NCBI GenBank assembly: GCA_040882265.1
Contig: JBBEBO010000106.1
Coordinates: 1 to 23,704 of the forward strand
Direction of reading: 5' to 3'
Source: Brumimicrobium sp040882265
Lineage (GTDB): Bacteria; Bacteroidota; Bacteroidia; Flavobacteriales_D; Crocinitomicaceae
DNA length: 23,704 bases
This document shows positions 14,061 to 22,023 of this stretch, piece after piece. The position numbers and the translations under genes were made by a program. A model generated the notes under the pieces. The model was not told where the DNA came from, made no database searches, and saw only the letters and a program-made list of their open reading frames with translations. How positions within the stretch are numbered: the first letter of the stretch is position 1; every line of letters starts with the position of its first letter.

Positions 14061-16460
14061 TTAGTTTGCGATAACAATTCTTTTTATTGTTTGCTCTTGC
14101 TTAGTTCTAAACCTCATCAAATAAATACCGCTTTCATAATTTTGAACATCTATTGAATTGTTTTGCTTTATTTTGTTACTATAAACAATTTTTCCAGTTG
14201 TCTCCATCAACGTGATTTCAACTTCCCCCAATGTTTTTGGGAAATCAATATTGATGGTTTCTTGAGCAGGATTTGGATATACTTCGATTAGATGAATACT
14301 GTTTTCGGATATATCAGCACACTCATCTATAGTCATAGTAAAAGTTTCAATATCTTGACATTGACTAACGCCAACAGTATATCCTATTGTGTAGGTTCCA
14401 GCTGTTGATGATCCGGGTAGGATTAGTCCCGAATTTGGATTCATGACTAAGCCAGTATTAGAACTAAAAACCCCGCCTGAGTCACCAGTTATTTGGGCAG
14501 ATATAGTATCATGATTTATACACAGTGAGTTTGTGCTATAAGTGAATGAGGCATCTTTTTGTTCAATAATATTTAATTCAAGAGAATCGGTATTTGCACA
14601 AAGGGAAGAACTGGTAGTGTAATATACAGTGTGTGTTCCTAACGTTGAATTGGAAGGGTTGATTTCTCCTGTATTCGTCGAAAGGAGGTCAATTCCTGAA
14701 TCAGCAGAAAATGTTCCTCCTGACAAACCTGTAACTGTTGGTGTCACCAAATTATCTAAAATACATAAATCACTTGAAGGATAAGAAAAATCAGCATTTT
14801 CAAGATCAATTATTTCAAGATCAAATGTTTCACTTCCTGCGCACCCATTTATATCTACATTATATTCGACAGTATAATTGCCTACAGCACTTGATTGAGG
14901 ATCAACTTCTCCAGTTGTAGGGTCAAGGGTAAGTCCTGCTTGAGAAGAAAATATCCCTCCACTGTTTCCTGAGATCGTAGGAGAAATTACTGACTCTTGG
15001 TCACAAATTAAAGTATCAGTATATGAAAAATCAGCTGATACATAACACGGCATTTCCATGTCTAAATAAATTGATGGAGTTAGATGTAATCCAAAACCAG
15101 CGGAATACCATGTGCCATCAACTGAAATAGGCATATACCATTCATCCTCTTCAGAAGAAGAGATTGTATAGTCATCTTCGGTATAGCCGATATAGTAATC
15201 ACTATTAAATGAACTAACACAGACTAAATATTTTTGATTATTATTTAAATAATGTCCTTGACCTCCATTAATTTCGGCTTCAACAAATTGATTTTGAAAA
15301 TCACCTGTATAGTTATAATTATCACTGGAAAGTAGATTGAGATTATTATATGTAGCATTGTCTTTACCTGTAAAATTATCGTTCCATTCCCAAACATCTA
15401 TATATACAGGTTCACCAGTCAGGTCATAGTTTGGATTAGCACCCGAAAACCCAACCTTATATAATGGAAGACTGTCTGCTGCTTGCTCTTCTATTGTGAT
15501 ACAAGCTGAGAATGAGTTAGCGTTTAAAGGTCTGTAAGTTTCTATGGAAACGGGGTCGCCATTCTCATCAAAAAATGATTTTGAATAATACTTATCATTA
15601 ACATAAAAATGGCTGGTATCCTGATTGTCATTACTAAATTCATCGGTTGTTGGCATGGAAACGTTATAAGCAATATCATAATACCCAGAGTCATAAGTCG
15701 CTTGACTAAAAACCGGGAGTGTAATATACGTTGTATCGGAAGAATTTATGGTTTGTGGAGCAGAGGATTGTGTATAAATAACGTTCCCGTCTCGTAATAT
15801 TTGTGCTGTTAAGACAACATCCGTTTGATTATTACTACCATAATTGATTACGTTTGCGCTAGGCGTGATTTCAAAGTTGTTCCCATCATTCGCTACAAAA
15901 GTTGGCATAGCGAAAGATCTTGCTCTGTTGATGGTTGCCGATGTTATTCCAACATCATCGTTATAATAACCAAATTTATTTCCCATAAAAATAGTTACAG
16001 TTATTGCTTGTTCAATTTCATCTTTTATTGATTGACCAGTAGAAGAAGAAACCGAAACAACTGGTATTGTAACTGCCGGTCCATCTGTACCTGCTCCCAT
16101 TCCAATTGGTCCACCGGGTTGATTGTTTACAATAACAACCCCGATTGCGCCCGCATTTTCTGCATAAAGTGCTTTTGTTCCAAATTCGCATGAGCCTCTG
16201 TAAACAATTGCTATATTCCCTGCCACATCACCTGAATTAACGAGGGCATTGCAGCCTAAAGAATCACCAGCTGTTCCATCATCAACGAATACAGCATTTC
16301 CAGTAATAGAAATTGTATTTATATCTGCCCCCCATACTGGAGATGTAGGATCAAAATCATATAACCCCGATATATTTGTAGGAGAAACAACATTAAAAAT
16401 TGCTTGACCGAATAATGAATGGTTTAATAGTAAGAATAGTGTTAAGGCAAGTAGTTTCAT
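14061..16460 (-). CDS. T9SS-secreted PA-domain protein with Ig-like repeats
   Basis: 799 residues. Signal peptide 1-19 (LFLLLNHSLFGQ), then a protease-associated (PA) domain at about 55-160 with the typical IAIVYRGSCEFGTKALYAENAGA and GVVIVNN. A middle region follows (about 175-475), including an extracellular Ig-like segment (QTDVVLTAQILRDGNVIY). Then come three tandem repeats of about 78 residues (about 476-552, 556-631, 634-712), each with a Cys pair and a SGGxFS motif. The last 75 residues are a T9SS type A sorting domain (VYPNPAQETINIDF ... GIYLMRF). No HExxH or other peptidase motif is visible although PA domains usually accompany peptidases. Secretion to the surface or medium with cleavage of the C-terminal domain is expected. 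Role unknown, perhaps adhesion or polymer binding. Confidence 0.88.
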   Translation of the reverse strand: MKLLALTLFLLLNHSLFGQAIFNVVSPTNISGLYDFDPTSPVWGADINTISITGNAVFVDDGTAGDSLGCNALVNSGDVAGNIAIVYRGSCEFGTKALYAENAGAIGVVIVNNQPGGPIGMGAGTDGPAVTIPVVSVSSSTGQSIKDEIEQAITVTIFMGNKFGYYNDDVGITSATINRARSFAMPTFVANDGNNFEITPSANVINYGSNNQTDVVLTAQILRDGNVIYTQSSAPQTINSSDTTYITLPVFSQATYDSGYYDIAYNVSMPTTDEFSNDNQDTSHFYVNDKYYSKSFFDENGDPVSIETYRPLNANSFSACITIEEQAADSLPLYKVGFSGANPNYDLTGEPVYIDVWEWNDNFTGKDNATYNNLNLLSSDNYNYTGDFQNQFVEAEINGGQGHYLNNNQKYLVCVSSFNSDYYIGYTEDDYTISSSEEDEWYMPISVDGTWYSAGFGLHLTPSIYLDMEMPCYVSADFSYTDTLICDQESVISPTISGNSGGIFSSQAGLTLDPTTGEVDPQSSAVGNYTVEYNVDINGCAGSETFDLEIIDLENADFSYPSSDLCILDNLVTPTVTGLSGGTFSADSGIDLLSTNTGEINPSNSTLGTHTVYYTTSSSLCANTDSLELNIIEQKDASFTYSTNSLCINHDTISAQITGDSGGVFSSNTGLVMNPNSGLILPGSSTAGTYTIGYTVGVSQCQDIETFTMTIDECADISENSIHLIEVYPNPAQETINIDFPKTLGEVEITLMETTGKIVYSNKIKQNNSIDVQNYESGIYLMRFRTKQEQTIKRIVIAN

Positions 16461-16587
16461 GACGAAGTGTTTTAGTTGAGGCTAATTTAATAAATAAAAT
16501 TGATTATTAAGTATTTAGGATTAAATTAATCAGATTTAAATACTATTTCATCGAACTGATCAATTAAAATTTCACCTTGATGAATAT

Positions 16588-16625
16588 AATTTAGGAGAGT
16601 TAAACTGAATTAACCCTCCTAAATT
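16588..16625 (-). terminator. hairpin downstream of the HYR-repeat gene
   Basis: The 16-base arms (16588-16603 and 16610-16625) pair with a single mismatch around a 6-base loop. It starts 9 bases beyond the stop of the minus-strand gene at 16634. Read on the minus strand it is followed by ATATTCATC, not a long T-run, so it is a probable but not textbook terminator. Confidence 0.6.
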
Positions 16626-16633
16626 TATGAAAT

Positions 16634-19464
16634 TTATTGTTTGATAATTTTCTTAATGGTATTATTAATTTTTAAATAATAAACTCCCTTTTGAGCATCT
16701 AAAAGTTCTAATTGCATTTTTGATGATGTAGTAGCACCTTTTTGAACCAACCTACCTTGAGCGTCTAATATTTGATAATCATTTCCAAGATAGTCACTCT
16801 TAACTGTAAATTTGCCGTTTGTTGGATTTGGATATAGACTAAATTCACTGTTTTTTAATTCAGCTAATCCAACAGTTGTTATTGAGGCGCATTCACTTGT
16901 GTCGGTACAATTACCTTCAGTTACTATTACTGCATAACTTCCGTTTTCATCAGGTAAAAAAGTTTGATTTGTTGCTTCTTGAATTGGGTTACCTTCACAA
17001 TTAATCCATTGGTAAGTTACTCCTTGATTGTCATTGTCAGCAACAAGTGAAGGCTCATTAATCGTAACATTTGTGTTTATTCCTGAGATTATTACTTCTT
17101 GCGTTTGAGTAGAAGTATTTCCGCTGGCGTCTTCATAAGTCCATGTTATAGTCGTATTAGAAATAATTGGAAGTGTTGCATTATGTGTTCCAGTAGTTGG
17201 TCCATCGCAATTATCAGTCGCAGTAGGAGCTGATAAATTAGTTACTTCACATTCTTCTTGTATATCAGGTAATGTTGAGTCATCTGCAGATGGAGCAGTT
17301 ATGTCTTCAATTACTAGTTCTTGCGTTTGTGTTGAAATATTTCCACTTGCATCTTCATAGATCCATGTGATAGTAGTATTCGATGTGATTGGCAGTGAGA
17401 GATTGTGTGTTCCGGTTATAGTTCCATCGCAATTATCTGTTGCAGTTGGAGCATCTAATGAAGTTACTTCGCATTCAGCTTGTATATCTGATAATGATGT
17501 GACATCCGCAGATGGAGCAGTAACGTCATCAATTATTATATTTTGAGTTTGGGTTGATGTATTACCACTTATATCTTCATAAGTCCAAGTAACCGTTGTG
17601 TTTGAAGTAATTGGAAATGTTGCATTGTGTACTCCATTTACAGTGCCATCGCAGTTATCAGTAGCGGTTGGAGCAGATAAAGCTGTTACTTCGCATTCAG
17701 CTTGTATATCTGGCAGAGATGGATCATCCGCAGATGGAGCAGTAACATCATCAATCAATACTTCTTGTGTTTGTGTGGTTGAATTTCCACTAGCATCCTC
17801 ATAAGTCCAAGTAACAGTAGTGTTCGAAGTAATTGGAAGTGTTGCATTGTGTGCTCCATTTACAGTGCCGTCACAGTTATCAGTAGCGGTTGGAGCAGAT
17901 AAAGCTGTTACTTCGCATTCAGCTTGTATATCTGGCAGAGATGGATCATCCGCAGATGGAGCAGTAACATCATCAATTATTATATTTTGAGTTTGAGTTG
18001 ATGTATNNNNNNNNNNNNNNNNNNNNNNNNNNNNNNNNNNNNNNNNNNNNNNNNNNNNNNNNNNNNNNNNNNNNNNNNNNNNNNNNNNNNNNNNNNNNNN
18101 NNNNNNGCAGATGGAGCAGTAACATCATCAATTATTATATTTTGAGTTTGAGTTGATGTATTACCACTTATATCTTCATAAGTCCAAGTAACAGTAGTGT
18201 TCGAAGTAATTGGAAACGTTGCATTGTGTGTTCCAGTTACAGTACCGTCACAGTTATCAGTAGCGGTTGGAGCAGATAAAGCTGTTACTTCACATTCATC
18301 TTGTATGTCTGATAGAGATGTAACATCTGCATTTGGAGCAGTAACATCATCAATTATTATATTTTGAGTTTGAGTTGATGTATTACCACTTATATCTTCA
18401 TAAGTCCAAGTAACAGTAGTGTTCGAAGTAATTGGAAACGTTGCATTGTGTGTTCCAGTTACAGTACCGTCACAGTTATCAGTAGCGGTTGGAGCAGATA
18501 AAGCTGTTACTTCACATTCATCTTGTATGTCTGATAGGGATGTAACATCTGCATATGGAGCAGTAACATCATTAATTACTATATTTTGTGTTTGAGTTGA
18601 AGTATTTCCATCTAGATCTTCATAAGTCCAAATAACGGATGTACTTGAAGTTATCGGAAGAGAAGCAGTATGTGTCCCCGTGATTGAACCGTCGCAATTA
18701 TCTGTTGCAGTTGGCGCAGTCAAGGAGTTAACTTCACACTCACCTGTCACATCAGATAACGTTGTTTGATCAGCAACAGGTGGTTGAGTATCACTAGACC
18801 CACCAACAGTTATTTGATCCCAATAACCAGTTCCATTTTCAAAATTATATAAATGTATTTGACTAATTGAGTTCTGTGCATTGTTTCTAAAAGGGAATCC
18901 TGTTGTCTGTAGTGTTCCATTAATATAAATATCAAATGTTTTTGCAGTCCAATCAAAATTTCTTAATTCAATAAAGTACCATGTGTTTGGTGTAGCATTA
19001 TAATCAAAATTTGATGTAGAAACGAATCTAATTTGAGAATCGCTCCCCTTCCAATAATTAAAAAACACACAATTCGTAGGTGTAAGTGAGGCGTCTCCCA
19101 TAACTGTATAGTTTAGCGAAAGACTTGTCCCACTTGTATACATGTACCAACTAACTTCAGACGGTGTGTCAGCAGCAAAGCTGGTATTAAATCCATTTAG
19201 ATGATTTGAACTACCACCATATCCCATTAAGCTATATGTGCCTTGAGGCACATTTGTGGTAGAAACATTGTACGATGTTAAGGAGGTGCCAACAGACCAT
19301 GTAGGGGAGTAAGTTCCCGATTCAAAATCATCGTAAAAATGATTACACTGAGAAAAAAAATTCCCTGTAGTAAATAAAAAGGAGATGGCAAGCAAAGCAC
19401 TTGATAATCTAAATTTAAGCGTATTCAACTTAAATTGCTCATGAACGAGTAGTAGTAATTTCAT
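16634..19464 (-). CDS. T9SS-secreted HYR-like repeat protein, interrupted by an assembly gap
   Basis: One gene split by 100 N. The N-terminus has a long signal peptide (about 1-39, ending FFSQ). A jelly-roll/laminin-G-like region follows (about 40-225; FYDDFESG, SWYMYTSG, TWYFIELRNFDWTAKTFDIYINGT), then tandem 74-residue HYR-like domains. Each has DV TAP, ECEVTALSAPTATDNCDG, a TVTWTYEDxSGNTSTQTQ strand and one Cys pair. After the last repeat comes an Ig-like segment (VTYQWINCEGNPI) and a T9SS type A sorting domain (LYPNPTNGKFTV ... GVYYLKI). The frame downstream of the gap is open from 18004 to the stop at 16634 and fits the upstream frame if the true gap is 2 modulo 3, not 100. With the smallest fitting gap (167 bases) the protein would be 965 residues. 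A surface-exposed adhesin-type role is inferred. Confidence 0.88.
17083..18773 (-). repeat. tandem 222-bp repeats encoding HYR-like domains
   Basis: Unit boundaries fall exactly 222 bases apart at 18773, 18551, 18329 and 18107 on one side of the gap, and at 17952, 17730, 17508 and 17286 on the other. This gives at least eight units (74 residues each), one of them interrupted by N. The units 18108-18329 and 18330-18551 differ at only three positions. Other pairs are mosaics with long identical blocks, for example 17640-17730 against 17862-17952. This points to recent duplication and gene conversion. Confidence 0.93.
18007..18106. other. 100-N assembly gap inside the repeat array
   Basis: Exactly 100 N, a conventional placeholder for a gap of unknown size. 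The left flank ends 55 bases into a 222-bp unit and the right flank begins at a unit start, so the missing sequence should be 167 bases, or 167 plus a multiple of 222. This also restores the reading frame. Confidence 0.95.
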
Positions 19465-19492
19465 TTTTCTATGTATTAATTAGTAGTGAGTG

Positions 19493-19524
19493 CAAAGTTA
19501 TGAAATATGTTCATTTATAACAAA
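19493..19524 (-). promoter_or_regulatory. promoter of the HYR-repeat gene (-33 and -7 boxes)
   Basis: On the minus strand, TTTG at 19524-19521 is followed after 20 bases by TAACTTTG at 19500-19493. This is the best complete Bacteroidota promoter in the window. The predicted transcript starts near 19487, about 23 bases before the ATG at 19464. Confidence 0.7.
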
Positions 19525-19637
19525 GAGATTAAAGGATAATTTTATTAAAATCAGAGTATTATTTTAGACTTCAATTAAATTTAATGTGAGTCTAGAGTTA
19601 TTTCACTAACTTGTGGTGATTGAAATAAATAAAGACT

Positions 19638-21152
19638 ATGATTATAGAGAAAATAAAGTTATTAAAATTTACAGCACTTATAATACTATTACCGTTTCTT
19701 GGATTTACTCAAAAAATTGAGATTATAGATTCTAACGTAGTTCAAGAGTATAAAGACATCAACTTTGAGACATTAAAAACTTCTTCTCATTTGTATGTTA
19801 TTCAGGATAAATATGAGATGAATGTTCCCATGGATCGAAATGTTCAAGTGGATGTTTACGATAATGATTTGAATAATGTAGGATCATCCCTAGTAGATGA
19901 CAAAACGTTATCAGGTGAAGAACCAAATATTTTTGAAGGTTTTCATGTGATTGGAGATAAGCTCTATTTATTTAAATCAAATTACAACATGTCTAAGAAG
20001 GAGCATGAATTGTTCTATTATCCAATTTCAACAAGTGGTGAAAAGGGTAAAGGATCTATGCTCACTAGCTTTTCTTCTGAAAAGGCAATGAACGCTGGGA
20101 ATTTTCATTTGAATGTAAGTCCTGACGGTTCTAAGATTGGTGTTTTTATTGAAATGCCTTTTGAGAGAAAAGAAGATGAAAGATGTATCGTTCAAGTTTA
20201 TGATAAGAATTTTTCTGAATTATGGCAAAAAGACTATGAATTTCCTTATCGAAGTGTTCGTGGCCCCAAAAATGAGTTATTTATTAATAATCAAGGAATT
20301 ACTTTTGTCGTTAAAACTCCAGATGTAAAAAAACAACTTGATTTTCATACGGTTTTTACATTTTTAGATAATGGAAGTGAAGTAGTAGAAAGTTTATTCG
20401 AAATGAGCTCAGACCTTGTAATGTCTACATTTAAATCCAATTTTTCGGAAAATGATGATTTGATTCTGAGTGGGTTCTATTATACTGATAAGAAGTTTGG
20501 TGTAAATGTTTCGGCTCCAAATGGATTGTTTTATGTGAAATTGAACAGTGCAGACGGATCGATTGCGGTCCAGAAATCTGAAGAAATGAAAGGAAATTTA
20601 CAAGATCTTAAGGCCGTTTCTGCTCTTTTAGTAAATGGAGATGAAGTGATTCTAACTGCTGAAAGAATTGTTGAGGATAAAAAAGCACAAAACCCCGGCT
20701 CAACCGAAGTAGAGTATGATTTTGAATATAAGAATGAAAGAGTTATGATGTTTTACATTACTTCTGCTGGAGCTATTAAATGGCAGGAAACTGTTAAACG
20801 AAATGCGAATTCCATGAATGATGGAGGTAAAACAAACAATACTTTTACATGGATAGGAGACAATGAAATTCACGTTTTATTTAGAGACCATAAATATAAG
20901 CACGACGGAACTGATTCAAAAGTGATAGGTCCTAGTAAAGCGAGTATTTATGTTCCAGTAATATTTTCATTCAACATAGAAACAGGTGAAAAATCATCGA
21001 ATTACATAAAGCATAAGAGAATCGGAGATAAATTCGGTACGTTTAGACTTATTCTAGGAACAGGATATAAGATTGATGCAAACAATTGTTTTATGATTGC
21101 TGCAGAAAATGATAGCAGAAGAAAGTTGGTGAGCACTAAAGTTTCTTTGTGA
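19638..21152 (+). CDS. exported protein of unknown function
   Basis: 504 residues with an N-terminal signal peptide (FTALIILLPFLGFTQ, cleavage about residue 24). The mature protein is beta-rich, with recurring segments such as HLNVSPDGSKIGVF, VQVYDKNFSELWQKDYEFPY, DDLILSGFYY and AGAIKWQETV. These resemble blades of a beta-propeller (WD40/PQQ-like), though no sequence signature is firm. There is no lipobox, membrane helix or sorting domain, so a periplasmic location is likely. It is divergent from the HYR-repeat gene and convergent with the beta-barrel gene. No function can be assigned. Confidence 0.8.
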   Translation: MIIEKIKLLKFTALIILLPFLGFTQKIEIIDSNVVQEYKDINFETLKTSSHLYVIQDKYEMNVPMDRNVQVDVYDNDLNNVGSSLVDDKTLSGEEPNIFEGFHVIGDKLYLFKSNYNMSKKEHELFYYPISTSGEKGKGSMLTSFSSEKAMNAGNFHLNVSPDGSKIGVFIEMPFERKEDERCIVQVYDKNFSELWQKDYEFPYRSVRGPKNELFINNQGITFVVKTPDVKKQLDFHTVFTFLDNGSEVVESLFEMSSDLVMSTFKSNFSENDDLILSGFYYTDKKFGVNVSAPNGLFYVKLNSADGSIAVQKSEEMKGNLQDLKAVSALLVNGDEVILTAERIVEDKKAQNPGSTEVEYDFEYKNERVMMFYITSAGAIKWQETVKRNANSMNDGGKTNNTFTWIGDNEIHVLFRDHKYKHDGTDSKVIGPSKASIYVPVIFSFNIETGEKSSNYIKHKRIGDKFGTFRLILGTGYKIDANNCFMIAAENDSRRKLVSTKVSL

Positions 21153-21177
21153 TTTAAGATAACGGAAATAAGGTTTT

Positions 21178-21909
21178 TTAATTGAACAAAAGCCCCACTT
21201 TTAAGCCAACAGAATAGAGGTTTTCATTAATAGGGTCTTTGACAATAGACATTAATCCATATCTAAAAAGTGGTTCAACTCTTACAGTTATGTGTTTTTT
21301 TACTTCGTAGTTTACACCCGCACTTAGAACTAAAGAAACAACTAATGGATTATATATCCTACCTTTATCAGTGCTGGATTCATCAGTTATTGAGCCGTCA
21401 GGATAAGTATTCACTGTTCTGAATTCTGAAGTTTGAAAGTAGTTCATAATTCCCCCTAAACTGATAAAAGTATTCATTTTGGTTTCTTTGAATTTATAAA
21501 TGACCTTAATCGGAAAGTCTATGTAGTTGTAATAGAAAAAACTTTGTGTTCCATTTTCATTGCTAGGGTTCCCGACATAATTACCTGATGGATTTACTGA
21601 ACCTAAGCCATCGTAACCCTTTACAGACAAAATAGCACCTGTTTCTAATGCCCATTTTTGTGAAAGGCCGTAGAATAAAGAAACACCATAACTATAACCT
21701 ATAGAACCAAATTCTACTTCATTCCTATATTCTTTAAACGCTTCTTCCTCGGAATTCCCATGTGTGTTCAGGCGCCTATATCCCCAATCTAGAGATCCAT
21801 TGACCCCTATTTTAAATTTCGAAAATAGGGGTTCTTTTTTTTGACTAAGTAATAGATTACTGCTTATAATGGTAATGCCAAATACTAAAATCAATACTTG
21901 AATTTTCAT
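21178..21909 (-). CDS. outer-membrane beta-barrel protein (PorT/OMP_b-brl-like)
   Basis: 243 residues from the ATG at 21909. The frame can be extended to 21966, but MKIQVLILVFGITIISSNLLLSQ is a regular signal peptide and the extension would place another hydrophobic stretch before it. The mature protein alternates short amphipathic strands (FKIGVNGSLDWGYRR, YSYGVSLFYGLSQKWALETGAILS, FISLGGIMNYF, VSLVLSAGVNYEVKKHITVRVEPLFRYG) and ends in a strand with terminal Phe-Asn, as in small eight-stranded barrels of the Bacteroidota PorT-like group. Specific function unknown; no T9SS partner gene lies beside it. Confidence 0.8.
   Translation of the reverse strand: MKIQVLILVFGITIISSNLLLSQKKEPLFSKFKIGVNGSLDWGYRRLNTHGNSEEEAFKEYRNEVEFGSIGYSYGVSLFYGLSQKWALETGAILSVKGYDGLGSVNPSGNYVGNPSNENGTQSFFYYNYIDFPIKVIYKFKETKMNTFISLGGIMNYFQTSEFRTVNTYPDGSITDESSTDKGRIYNPLVVSLVLSAGVNYEVKKHITVRVEPLFRYGLMSIVKDPINENLYSVGLKVGLLFN
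21803..21842 (+). terminator. terminator-like hairpin antisense within the beta-barrel gene
   Basis: Perfect 11-bp arms ACCCCTATTTT and AAAATAGGGGT (21803-21813, 21822-21832) with an 8-base loop are followed on the plus strand by TTCTTTTTTTT up to 21842. It has the form of an intrinsic terminator for plus-strand transcription, although it lies inside a minus-strand coding sequence. It could stop read-through from 19638-21152 before glyS, or be an accident of Lys codons. Confidence 0.45.
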
Positions 21910-21961
21910 AAGAGTAAAATAAATGAATATTAATGAAAGCGCTGTTCTTTTTGAAAGAAAA

Positions 21962-21977
21962 CTCATTTATAAATGAG
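21962..21977. promoter_or_regulatory. 16-bp palindrome upstream of glyS
   Basis: CTCATTTATAAATGAG is a perfect palindrome in the intergenic space between the divergent beta-barrel and glyS genes, 35 bases ahead of the glyS -7 box. It could be a regulator site. AT-rich palindromes of this size also arise by chance. Confidence 0.3.
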
Positions 21978-22011
21978 AAGAAAACGAATAAAATCTGAGG
22001 AAAAAATTAAT

Positions 22012-22019
22012 TACATTTG
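22012..22019 (+). promoter_or_regulatory. -7 box of glyS
   Basis: TACATTTG matches TAnnTTTG and ends 4 bases before the ATG at 22024. Its presence inside the longer open frame (ATG 21973) argues that the extra 17 codons are not translated. The mRNA would be leaderless or nearly so. Confidence 0.55.
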
Positions 22020-22023
22020 CGAC

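Noticed and set aside
16634..17758. A separate 374-residue gene starting inside the repeat array
   Set aside because: The initiating codon would be an internal TTG in VLIDDV. The frame is open upstream to the gap and lacks a signal peptide, so it is the 3' part of the larger gene.
17980..18006. Apparent stop codon ending the upstream part of the HYR-repeat gene after the gap
   Set aside because: It arises only because the placeholder of 100 N is out of frame. With a gap length of 2 modulo 3 the sequence reads TSTQTQNIIIDD and continues to the stop at 16634.
17083..18773. Regular 222-bp periodicity as a CRISPR or satellite array
   Set aside because: The period is a multiple of three, the units are open and encode HYR-like domains with conserved Cys, and there are no unique spacers.
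21910..21966. Extended N-terminus of the beta-barrel protein starting at 21966
   Set aside because: It would put a hydrophobic stretch before a normal signal peptide and its start lies inside a palindrome next to the divergent promoter region.
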